NCBI RefSeq assembly: GCF_006538885.1
Contig: NZ_BJLY01000001.1
Location: 310,001-374,000 of the forward strand
From: Gluconobacter roseus NBRC 3990
GTDB taxonomy: Bacteria > Pseudomonadota > Alphaproteobacteria > Acetobacterales > Acetobacteraceae
Direction: 5' to 3'
DNA: 64,000 bases
The position numbers were made by a program, and so were the translations under genes. This document shows, one piece after another, positions 17,855-25,640 of this stretch (its first letter is position 1; each line of letters starts with the position of its first letter). Under the pieces are notes generated by a model that worked only from the letters and a program-made list of their open reading frames with translations, was not told where the DNA came from and did no database searches.

Positions 17855-19273
17855 ATGAAATCTATTGATACCCTCCGTTTTGGTGGTCAGGATGTGCTGC
17901 CTCTGATCGAAGGGGGCAAAGGTGTTTCCGTCTCCACGGGCGTTTCGGCCGGACACTGGGCTGCCGCCGGCGGAATCGGAACCATCTCGGCCGTCAATGC
18001 GGACAGCTACGATCAGGACGGCAAGCCCGTTCCGCAGATCTATCATGGCCGGACCCGTCGTGAGCGTCAGCAGGAACTGATCCGCTACGCCATTGATGGT
18101 GGTATCGCCCAGGCGAAGATCGCCCATGACATTTCGGGCGGCAAAGGCCGGATCAACGTCAATATCCTGTGGGAAATGGGCGGGGCCGAGGAAGTCATTA
18201 CGGGCATCCTCGAAGGCGCTCCGGGCCTTGTGCATGGTCTGACCTGTGGTGCGGGCATGCCGTATCGCCTGTCGGACATCGCGGTCCGTTTCGGAATTCC
18301 GTATTACCCGATCATCTCCTCGGGACGCGCGTTCAATGCCCTGTGGCGCCGTGCCTACAGCAAGGCGCCTGAACTGCTGGGTGGCGTGGTCTATGAGGAT
18401 CCGTGGCGTGCGGGCGGTCATAACGGCCTGTCCAACACGGAAAATCCGCTGTCTCCGGAAGATCCGTATCCGCGCGTTCTCGAACTGCGCCGCGTTATGC
18501 GCAATTATGGTCTGGACGAGACGCCGATCATCATGGCCGGTGGCGTTTGGCATCTTGAGGAATGGCAGGACTGGATCGGCAATCCGGAACTGGGGCCGAT
18601 CGCCTTCCAGTTCGGAACCCGTCCGTTGCTGACGCAGGAAAGCCCGATCCCCGATGCCTGGAAGCGTCGCCTTCTGACGATGAAGAAGGGGGATGTGTAT
18701 CTCAACCGCTTCTCCCCGACCGGGTTCTATTCCTCGGCCGTCAAGAACAGCTTCCTGAACGATCTGCGCGCGCGGTCCGAGCGTCAGGTGCCTTACAGTC
18801 AGGAAGCTGGTGACGGGTATGAAGCGTCCTATGGCGTCGGTGCCCGCAAGCGCGAGGTGTTCGTGCCGGCTGCTGATCGTCCGCGCATTGCGGAGTGGGA
18901 AGCCGCTGGTTTCACTGAAGCACTCCGGACCCCGGATGATACGCTGGTGTTTGTGACGCCGGAGAGCAGCCGCGAAATCCTGGCGGACCAGACGGCCTGC
19001 ATGGGCTGTCTGTCGCAGTGCCGCTTCTCCAACTGGATGCAGCGCGAGCCGTACACGACGGGTCAGAAGGCGGATCCGCGGTCTTTCTGCATCCAGAAGA
19101 CGCTCCAGACCATTTCCCACATTCCGCCCGGTGCGGATGAGGATGTGGTCATGGACCATAATCTGATGTTCGGCGGCACGAATGCGTGGCGCTTCGGCAC
19201 GGACCCGTTCTACGCGAATGGCTTTGTCCCGACGGTCGGCCAGCTCGTGGAGCGTATCCTGACCGGTCGCTGA
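17855..19273 (+). CDS. Nitronate monooxygenase-like flavoprotein with a Cys cluster
   Basis: A 472-residue protein of the 2-nitropropane dioxygenase/nitronate monooxygenase superfamily (FMN-binding TIM barrel). Family-type segments are GVSAGHWAAAGGIGTISAVN near the N-terminus, GLTCGAGMPYRLSDIA, YPIISSGRAFNALWRR, and IIMAGGVWHLEEWQDW with AFQFGTRPLL for phosphate binding. Cys382, Cys385 and Cys389 (ACMGCLSQCRF) plus Cys412 form a cluster that classical enzymes lack and that could bind metal or an iron-sulfur centre. It may therefore not act on nitronates. ATG 17855 was chosen because upstream in-frame sequence lies in pnp and its terminator. Four bases separate it from the FUSC gene. Confidence 0.75.
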   Translation: MKSIDTLRFGGQDVLPLIEGGKGVSVSTGVSAGHWAAAGGIGTISAVNADSYDQDGKPVPQIYHGRTRRERQQELIRYAIDGGIAQAKIAHDISGGKGRINVNILWEMGGAEEVITGILEGAPGLVHGLTCGAGMPYRLSDIAVRFGIPYYPIISSGRAFNALWRRAYSKAPELLGGVVYEDPWRAGGHNGLSNTENPLSPEDPYPRVLELRRVMRNYGLDETPIIMAGGVWHLEEWQDWIGNPELGPIAFQFGTRPLLTQESPIPDAWKRRLLTMKKGDVYLNRFSPTGFYSSAVKNSFLNDLRARSERQVPYSQEAGDGYEASYGVGARKREVFVPAADRPRIAEWEAAGFTEALRTPDDTLVFVTPESSREILADQTACMGCLSQCRFSNWMQREPYTTGQKADPRSFCIQKTLQTISHIPPGADEDVVMDHNLMFGGTNAWRFGTDPFYANGFVPTVGQLVERILTGR

Positions 19274-19277
19274 GGAC

Positions 19278-21277
19278 ATGGTCCGCGATCCTCTTGCTAC
19301 TGGTCCGTCGTCCCGGCCTGCCCCCAACAGGGGCAGGCCGTTCGACTTTCTGACGCAGTTTCTGGCGCGACATTCCGTGCCTGTCAGTCCGGAGCAGATT
19401 GCTCCGGCCGAGGGAAGCCGGGCTGCGGTGGCGACCGTCATGGCGCTGCTTCCTGCGCTTTACGAACAGCAGGCTGTGCTGGCCTGGGCTGCCTTTGCGG
19501 CGTTCTGGAGCTGCCTGATCGAGCCGGGCGGGACGGCGCGCGAACAGTTCCGCATTCTTGGACTTTTCACGGTGGGTGGCGCGATTCTGGGCGGGGTGAC
19601 CTCCCTTGTCGCAGATTATCCGCTCTGGGGCGTGCTACCCTGGCTGGTGCTGACAGGTCTGCTGACAGGCATGGCGCGGGCGCTCACGCCTTCCATGGCG
19701 CTGCTTTGCGCGCTTCTGGGATGCGTCATGCTGGCAGGGACGGGGTTCCCGGCGCATGGATTTCAGGACGCGGCCATCATTGGCTTGGCGTTCGGCGGGG
19801 GGGGGGGGGCGTCTGGGCCATGCTCCTGTGCCTCGTCATCTGGCCGCTGCATCCCTATGCGCCTGCAAGGCGGGCCGTGGGGAGCTGTTACCGGCTGCTT
19901 TCGGTCATGGCGGGCGAGATTGCGGCGGGGCGACTTCAGGAAACGATCCATCGGCAGAATGTACGCACCGCCATTGAGCGGGCGCGCGGTCTGGCGCTTC
20001 AGATTGATGCAGGGCACGCCAGCTATGGCATGCGCGGACGCCTGATTGCGTCCCTGGCCGGTGCGGAACGCCTGTTCACGGCCATGCTGGCGGTGGAGCA
20101 TCTGGTCGAGACGCGTGGGCTGGATTTCGAGGCGCGGGGCACGCTCGCGGCTTTTTCCGCGCTGTGTCAGCATGCCAGTGACGCGGCACTTGAGCCCACG
20201 CCTGATCTTGAACATCTGGCGGCGGAAGGACTTGCGCTGGCGGAGAGTATTCCTGCGACGGCTGGTCCGATCGGGGAGTTGGTGGCGACCAGTGCGCGGA
20301 CGCTGGGAACGCTGGCCGAAGGTCTGGCACAGAAGGCACGTCTGCCGCTTGATGCCGAACTGCCCCGGCATGTGGCGCGCCTGACGCCGGCGATCTGGCA
20401 GCATACGCTCCGGCTCGTGGTGGGGCTGCTGGCCACTTACATGACGAGCTGGTGGCTCGGGCTGGATTACGGGTTCTGGGCGCTGGTAGCAGTGCTGCTG
20501 GTGATCCAGCCTTCCGGGCAGACGACGCTGGTGCGGGCGCTGGAGCGTGTGCTCGGAACTGTGGGCGGTGGCGTGCTGGCGCTGTTGCTGACACCGTTCC
20601 TGCCGGGCTCGGCGCAGATGCTGGCGGCGGTGGCGGTGTTCGTGATCGGGGCGATCGCGATGCGGGCGGTAAATTACACCATGCTCGTTGTGTTCATCAG
20701 TGCGCAGTTCATTGTCGTGACGGAAATGATCATGCCGTCGCAGGGCGTGGCCTGGGTGCGGATGCTCGATAACACGCTTGGCAGTGTGATTGGGCTGCTC
20801 TGTGCCTTCACGGTCTGTCCGCAGCGGCGGGGGCAGGACATGGACGGTCTGTTGCGGACGGCGGTCATGGGCAACCTGCGCTATCTGGCGGCCGTGCTGA
20901 CCCGCGATGATCCGGTTGTCACGGACAGGATCCAGCGGCAGGCAGGGATCGACACGACACGGGCGGAATTTGCCCGGGGCTCGCTGCCCATCCTTGGTGG
21001 TGTCTCGGCTGTCGGGGAGCGTGCGACGCAGGCTCATGCGCTGTTGCGGGCCCTGCGGCGTCTGAGCGGAGAGGCGACGCTGCTGCGGTTCGATATTTCG
21101 GCCGCTCTGTGTGACGGTGATGCCGAGGCCGGGGAGCGGTGGCGTGCCACGGCGGCGTCGCTTGAGGCCGGGGCGTCACTGTCGGATATTGCCCGGAAGA
21201 TCGAGAATGGTGAGGTCATGGCTGAGATTGCGGCGCTGGAACGGGCGGGGCGTAATTCGGCTCCTTCAGGCAGCTAG
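19278..21277 (+). pseudogene. FUSC-family membrane exporter, frameshifted at a run of 13 G
   Basis: Two overlapping reading frames together give one FUSC (fusaric acid resistance/aromatic acid efflux) protein of about 666 residues. The first half starts at ATG 19278 with about six membrane spans and breaks after IIGLAFGGGG. The second half (frame open from 19706) carries on with VWAMLLCLVIWPLHPYAPA, a soluble helical region, and a second membrane half (LRLVVGLLATYMTSWWLG, VAVLLVIQPSGQTT). The break is at 13 consecutive G (19797-19809); one more G or two fewer joins the frames. This is either an error in the sequence, a real mutation or a slippage (phase-variation) site. It lies 4 bases after the nitronate monooxygenase-like gene. 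Confidence 0.85.
19797..19809 (+). repeat. Homopolymer G tract (13 G) within the FUSC gene
   Basis: Thirteen consecutive G lie in the middle of the coding region, where the FUSC frame is lost. Tracts of this length are prone to polymerase slippage in vivo and to miscalls in some sequencing methods. Confidence 0.95.
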
Positions 21278-21291
21278 GGCCTGAAAACAGG

Positions 21292-21328
21292 AAAAGCCGG
21301 AGACGGGGTGTCGTCTCCGGCTTTTTTT
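21292..21328 (+). terminator. Intrinsic terminator after the FUSC gene
   Basis: AAAAGCCGGAGACG (21292-21305) pairs with CGTCTCCGGCTTTT (21312-21325), a six-base loop, with T continuing to 21328. It can serve the FUSC transcript and, in reverse, the glycine-rich lipoprotein transcript that ends at 21352. Confidence 0.9.
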
Positions 21329-21351
21329 ATGTCGATAGGCCGGGAAGGGCG

Positions 21352-21792
21352 TCAGTGGTGGCCGCCGCCACCATGACCGCCGCCACCGCCATGGCCACCG
21401 CCACCCGGTCCGCCACCGTGGCCGCCCATTCCGCCCGGACCGCCATGGCCTCCACCGGGCCCGCCGCCCGGTCCACTATGTCCGCCCATGCCTCCGGGGC
21501 CGCCATGATCACCGGGTCCGCCACCGAACCCGTGTCCTCCCGGTCCACGTCCTCCGGGTCCGCGACCGCCGGGGCCACGTCCACGATAGGGGCCGACGCC
21601 GTAGCCGCCGCCCCAACCGCCGCCCCAGCCACCACCCCAACCGGTGTCATAACCGCCGTAATAGCCACCGCCGCCATAGCCGCCGTAACCATCATAACCA
21701 TATCCGTCATAGCCGACGCAACCGGACAGCATGCCGAGCAGGCAGAGCGCACCGCCGATGCGGGCGAAGGTCTTTGTTGTCCGACGGGTCAT
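21352..21792 (-). CDS. Glycine-rich lipoprotein of low complexity
   Basis: A 146-residue protein with an N-terminal basic stretch, a hydrophobic core and a lipobox (IGGALCLLGMLSGC, Cys about residue 25), so it is probably a lipoprotein. The mature part is almost only Gly with Tyr, Trp, Pro, Arg and His: first GYDGYGYDGYGGYGGGG, then GWGGGWGGGWGGG, then GPGGRGPGGRGPGG, and finally His/Gly repeats ending GGGGHH. The His-rich tail might bind metal. No function can be assigned. Its ATG overlaps the stop of the VOC protein gene as ATGA, suggesting co-expression. Confidence 0.7.
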   Translation of the reverse strand: MTRRTTKTFARIGGALCLLGMLSGCVGYDGYGYDGYGGYGGGGYYGGYDTGWGGGWGGGWGGGYGVGPYRGRGPGGRGPGGRGPGGHGFGGGPGDHGGPGGMGGHSGPGGGPGGGHGGPGGMGGHGGGPGGGGHGGGGGHGGGGHH

Positions 21793-22772
21793 TTCGCGTC
21801 TCCTGCCGCGATGGGATCATGCCATTCCATAACGCCGAAAGCGGCGCCTGCCGGATCGGCGAGGATGGCAATCATGCTGTTCTGGTGATCGAGATGCGGT
21901 TCGACCAGAACGCGGCCGCCGAGTTGCACGGCTTTTTCGGCGGCACTGCCCACACTGTCCACCTGCACGAAGCTGAGCCAGCGGGCCCGTGCGTTGGGTG
22001 GAAGGCGTGGGGGCAGGGGATTGACGGTTGCGCGCGCCACGGACTGGGATTCAAGGATGTAGCGCTGATTGGTGTCGGGAGCCGGTGCGGCCTCGACCTG
22101 ATAGCCGAAGAGTTTCTGGTAGAACCCGGCGCTGGCCGAGGGCGTGGACGTCAGGAGGGCGTTCCAGATCCAGTCACCCTGTGCGGTGGTATCCGTATCG
22201 TTCGGATCACCCTGCGGCGCGCGTAAGGTGGCGAACAGGGCGCCCTGTGGATCGGCGATGATGGCCTGCTCGCCGCGGCCCTGGATCATCGTCGGGCGAA
22301 AGACGACCTTGGCGCCCCACTGACGGGATGATTTTGCCAGAGCCGGCACGTCAGGCGCCGAAATGAAGGGGAGCCAGATCGGGTGGGGTGGATTGGCGGT
22401 ATCGGGCAGGGGACGCTCGACAAGCCCGGCGACGACATGGCCGTTCACGAAAGCTTCGGCGTAATGGCCGCGGGAGACGGGGCGGTCCTGAAAGGTCCAG
22501 CCCAGAAGGCTGCCATAGAACGTCTTGGCCTTGCTTAAATCGGGCGTCGTGAGCTGGGCGTAGACGATCTTGCCCGGCAGGACGGGCGCGCTGGTGGCCG
22601 CTGCGGGCTGGGTATCGGTCGTCTGGGCATGGGCGGCGGGTGCGGCCGCCGTCAGGCCGAGGCCGATGGAAAGGGCCGCCGAGAGCGTGACGGCAGCCGT
22701 GCCTGCTCGGGAAGGACGGTGAAAGGGGGGCAAGGCGGCACTCCTTCTGTTCAGGCCTGCGCGGAGCACCAT
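21789..22772 (-). CDS. Exported VOC (glyoxalase/bleomycin resistance) superfamily protein, two domains
   Basis: About 327 residues. A Sec signal (AALSIGLGLTAAAPAAHA) precedes two VOC-type units: GKIVYAQLTTPDLSKAKTFY with LLGWTF, and GDWIWNALLTSTPSASAGFY with LFGYQVE, ending near AAEKAVQLGGRVLVEPHLD and DPAGAAFGVMEW. Such two-domain proteins resemble the Mycobacterium 27-kDa antigen CFP30B group. Substrate and activity are unknown, and metal ligands are not obvious. The longest frame starts at 22844; the internal ATG near 22772 gives a more normal signal peptide. It overlaps the lipoprotein gene by 4 bases. Confidence 0.7.
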   Translation of the reverse strand: MVLRAGLNRRSAALPPFHRPSRAGTAAVTLSAALSIGLGLTAAAPAAHAQTTDTQPAAATSAPVLPGKIVYAQLTTPDLSKAKTFYGSLLGWTFQDRPVSRGHYAEAFVNGHVVAGLVERPLPDTANPPHPIWLPFISAPDVPALAKSSRQWGAKVVFRPTMIQGRGEQAIIADPQGALFATLRAPQGDPNDTDTTAQGDWIWNALLTSTPSASAGFYQKLFGYQVEAAPAPDTNQRYILESQSVARATVNPLPPRLPPNARARWLSFVQVDSVGSAAEKAVQLGGRVLVEPHLDHQNSMIAILADPAGAAFGVMEWHDPIAAGDAK

Positions 22773-22893
22773 TCGGGCGTTGGCAGGGCGGAGGGGAACG
22801 TCATGTGGTTCCCCGGAATAGGAGCATGACGTTTCATGTCCCATACCGTTCCCGGAATGCAGCGAAAATGAGGCCGGCTGGGTCCGGAAGGCT

Positions 22894-23313
22894 TTAGATC
22901 AGGGCAAGTTCGGCCAGCTCGCGACGGAGCTGGGGTGGAAGCTCGGCAATGCCATCGTCACCGAAACTGTTGCCGAGATCAGGCGGGGCGTCTTTGGGTT
23001 CCAGATAGCGCCAGCCCTGAAACGGGCGCATGGGGCGCGGCTGGACGGGGATGATTTCGTCGGACACGACGATCAGCGTGCCCGTGCTGCCATCCATGCG
23101 CTGGCAGCTTTCCAGCCCGATGATCGGCTGGCGGCACAGGATCATGCCGTCCATCACGCGGTACAGCGAGCCACCGTCCAGTACCTCTTCGGCCCGTTTG
23201 GGCATGGTGCGGGTCTGGACGGTGGCGTGGCCGTTGACGCGGTAGTTGTTCAACCGCTCGCGCAGGACTTCAAGGCTCGGGCAGCCGACGGCCAGCTTGA
23301 TGATGTTCAGCAT
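22894..23313 (-). CDS. DUF1489 family protein
   Basis: A 139-residue protein beginning MLNIIKLAVGCPSLEVLRER. It contains TRTMPKRAEEVLDGGSLYRV, then MILCRQPIIGLE and FQGWRYLEPKDAPPDL. This pattern matches DUF1489, a conserved alphaproteobacterial family of unknown function. There is no signal peptide or membrane span, so it is predicted cytoplasmic. It lies 23 bases after the nucleoside hydrolase-like gene and is probably the last gene of that leftward operon. Confidence 0.8.
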   Translation of the reverse strand: MLNIIKLAVGCPSLEVLRERLNNYRVNGHATVQTRTMPKRAEEVLDGGSLYRVMDGMILCRQPIIGLESCQRMDGSTGTLIVVSDEIIPVQPRPMRPFQGWRYLEPKDAPPDLGNSFGDDGIAELPPQLRRELAELALI

Positions 23314-23336
23314 GTGTGTCGGGTGCCCTCCTTGGG

Positions 23337-24425
23337 TTAGTGCACGCCCAGAGCGTTCTGGGACTGTGAGACGAAATCGTTGATGAAGCGCGTCTTGTCG
23401 ATGGACTGCACGATCTTCACCTTGCGCAGGCCCATGGCTTTCGGCGCCGTGGAGTCCGGCCAGATATGGGCGTGGCCGTAATCCATGCCATGTTCGATGT
23501 TGATGTCCATGACGGCCGTGACGGACTTCGTGACCAGTGTGGGATCAACGGCGATGGCAGAAGTCAGTTCATCCCATAGCGGCAGGGGGGCCTGATACTT
23601 TTTCAGATAGTCCGTAACGGTGTTGTGCTTCTCATCAATGCGGCTGGCAAGCTCAGGCGTCATCATGATGTCGTTCGAGACATTGCCGACGCAGGTGATG
23701 GAGGCCCAGGGCGCGGTCAGGGTGATGCGGGCGGCTTCGGGGTCCATGATCATGTTGAAATCGGACGCGAAATCGGCATTGCCGGTGACGGACATCATGC
23801 TGGCATCAAGCAGACCGCCCATGAAGACAAGCTGTTTGGCGGTTGCGGCGAAGGTCGGGTCGATGCGGATGGCAAGCGCAAGATTCGTCAGTGGACCGGC
23901 GGCAATGACCGTGACCTGATGCGGATGGGCGTGAACTTCGCGGATCAGGAACATGGCGGCCGGGAGCGGATCGGCCGCGATATGTGGCGCATTTTCCGGT
24001 AGCTTGGCGACGGCAGGTTGTGTGGCCGGGACGTGCTCGATGGAGCCGAGACCGCCCCAGGCGCCCTTCCACGGAATGACACCGAACTGCTGTTCGCGCA
24101 GCTTCGTCTCGGCCACCGTGTTGACCAGCGGCGTGGTGGCACCGTCAGCCACCGGGATCTGCGTCTGGCGGGCGATTTCCAGAAAGCGGAGGGCATGCGC
24201 CGTGCCCGCGTTTTCCCAGTCATCGCCGATGACAGAGGTCAGGCCCAGCAGCGTCACGCCGGGGCGGTTGAGCAGCGGAATAATGGACTGGATGTTGGAG
24301 CCGCCCGGGCCGAGGAAGTCGTTATCGAGTACGACATAGTTCGGAGCGGGGGCAGCGTTCGCAGCGGCAAACGGGGCCAGCACGGTGCAGGCGGCCAGAA
24401 GGGCAGAGAGAATGGGTCGGCGCAT
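23337..24425 (-). CDS. Exported nucleoside hydrolase-like protein
   Basis: A 362-residue protein with a cleavable signal (MRRPILSALLAACTVLAPFA to the NAA region). It has the nucleoside hydrolase fold landmarks: VVLDNDFLGPGGSNIQSI, GLTSVIGDDWENAGTAHALR, TVIAAGPLTNLALAIR, FMGG, DFNMIMDPEAAR and LWDELTSAIAVDP. Classical enzymes begin with DxDxGxDD for the calcium site; here the same place reads DNDFLGPGG, so two Asp ligands are missing. It may be a variant that cleaves another N-glycoside, or an inactive relative. It lies between hemW (36 bases upstream) and the DUF1489 gene. Confidence 0.75.
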   Translation of the reverse strand: MRRPILSALLAACTVLAPFAAANAAPAPNYVVLDNDFLGPGGSNIQSIIPLLNRPGVTLLGLTSVIGDDWENAGTAHALRFLEIARQTQIPVADGATTPLVNTVAETKLREQQFGVIPWKGAWGGLGSIEHVPATQPAVAKLPENAPHIAADPLPAAMFLIREVHAHPHQVTVIAAGPLTNLALAIRIDPTFAATAKQLVFMGGLLDASMMSVTGNADFASDFNMIMDPEAARITLTAPWASITCVGNVSNDIMMTPELASRIDEKHNTVTDYLKKYQAPLPLWDELTSAIAVDPTLVTKSVTAVMDINIEHGMDYGHAHIWPDSTAPKAMGLRKVKIVQSIDKTRFINDFVSQSQNALGVH

Positions 24426-24461
24426 GGTCTCTTCCAGATGGATTAAGACCGGATCATGCCT

Positions 24462-25640
24462 TCAAGTGACGAGACGCGCCAGTATTGCTTCAAGCCGGAG
24501 CCGTCCTTCGCCCGTCGCGCGCAGAATGCCGTTGTCCCGCTCAAGGTAGTTTTCCTCGATGCAGGCTTCGAGCATGGCGGGGTCCACGCAGTCCATGAGC
24601 GTGCGGCCCGTGCGGGCTGCGAAGGTGGCCTCGTTGATGCCTTCGGACAGGCGCAGACCCATCAGCAGGGCTTCGCGGCCTTTTTCTTCCGGTGTGAGGA
24701 GTGTCTCTTCTGTACTGCCGGAGCCTGTTTTTTCAACGCGCTCCGCCCAGGGTTCCGGCGCTCGATGGCGGCGCGTGGCGTAGAGTTCGCCATCCAGCGT
24801 AAGGCGGCCATGGGCGCCGGGGCCGATGCCGATATAGTCCGCATAGCGCCAGTAGGTCAGGTTATGCCGGCTTTCCGCGCCGGGGCGGGCATAGTTCGAG
24901 ACTTCGTAGGGGAGCAGACCGTGACGGGCGGCGATTTCGCCGGTCAGGTCATAGAGGCGGGCGGCGGTGTCTTCATCGGGCAGGGTGAGTTCACCACGGC
25001 GGTGCATGGCTTCGAACTTCGTGCCGGGCTCGATGGTGAGCTGATACAGCGACAGGTGATCGGCCACGAGATCGAGTGCGGTGGTGAGTTCGTCCGTCCA
25101 GTCGGCACCGCTCTGGCCCGGGCGGGCGTAGATCAGGTCGAAGGAAATGCGCGGGAACAGGGTGCGGGCGGTTTCGAGCGCGCGGATGGCCTGTGTGGCG
25201 GAGTGTTCGCGGCCCAGCTTGTGCAGGGCGTCGTCACGCAGGCTCTGTACGCCGAGCGAGACGCGGTTGACGCCCGCCTGTCGGAAGGCCGCGAATTTTC
25301 CGGCCTCGACGCTGGTCGGGTTGGCTTCGAGTGTGATTTCGAGATCGTCTTCCGCGTCGAACAGGAGATGCGCGTCCTCGATCAGGGCGGCGACCGTTTC
25401 GGGCGCCATGAGCGAGGGCGTACCCCCGCCGAAAAAGATCGAGCGCAGGGGGCGTTTGACGCCATCGTGGGTCAGGCGGGCAGCGTCATGCGCCAGTTCG
25501 CGGCGCAGGGCTGCGGCGAAGCGCTGCTGCGGGATCACCTCCCGGACATGGGAATTGAAATCGCAGTAGGGGCACTTCGCCAGACAGAAGGGCCAGTGGA
25601 TGTAGAGGGAGAGCGGCCCGGGTTGTGATGTGGTTGTCAA
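24462..25640 (-). CDS. hemW: Radical SAM haem chaperone HemW
   Basis: A 392-residue radical SAM protein. The 4Fe-4S motif is CLAKCPYCDF (CxxxCxxC followed by Phe) near residue 18, as in HemW/HemN relatives. FFGGGTPSLM (GGGTP SAM-binding motif), TLEANPTSVE, GVNRVSLGVQSL and PYEVSNYARPG complete the signature. HemW lacks the extra N-terminal part of HemN and is known as a haem chaperone rather than a coproporphyrinogen oxidase. The start overlaps the kup stop by 4 bases. Confidence 0.9.
   Translation of the reverse strand: MTTTSQPGPLSLYIHWPFCLAKCPYCDFNSHVREVIPQQRFAAALRRELAHDAARLTHDGVKRPLRSIFFGGGTPSLMAPETVAALIEDAHLLFDAEDDLEITLEANPTSVEAGKFAAFRQAGVNRVSLGVQSLRDDALHKLGREHSATQAIRALETARTLFPRISFDLIYARPGQSGADWTDELTTALDLVADHLSLYQLTIEPGTKFEAMHRRGELTLPDEDTAARLYDLTGEIAARHGLLPYEVSNYARPGAESRHNLTYWRYADYIGIGPGAHGRLTLDGELYATRRHRAPEPWAERVEKTGSGSTEETLLTPEEKGREALLMGLRLSEGINEATFAARTGRTLMDCVDPAMLEACIEENYLERDNGILRATGEGRLRLEAILARLVT

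Noticed and set aside
15535-17856. Long minus-strand frame opposite pnp
   Set aside because: Antisense shadow of a clear PNPase gene with His/Asp/Gly-rich nonsense composition.
21355-21888. Plus-strand frame opposite the Gly-rich lipoprotein
   Set aside because: Ala/Thr repeats are only the complement of the GGC/GGT repeats; the minus-strand frame has a lipobox and operon context.
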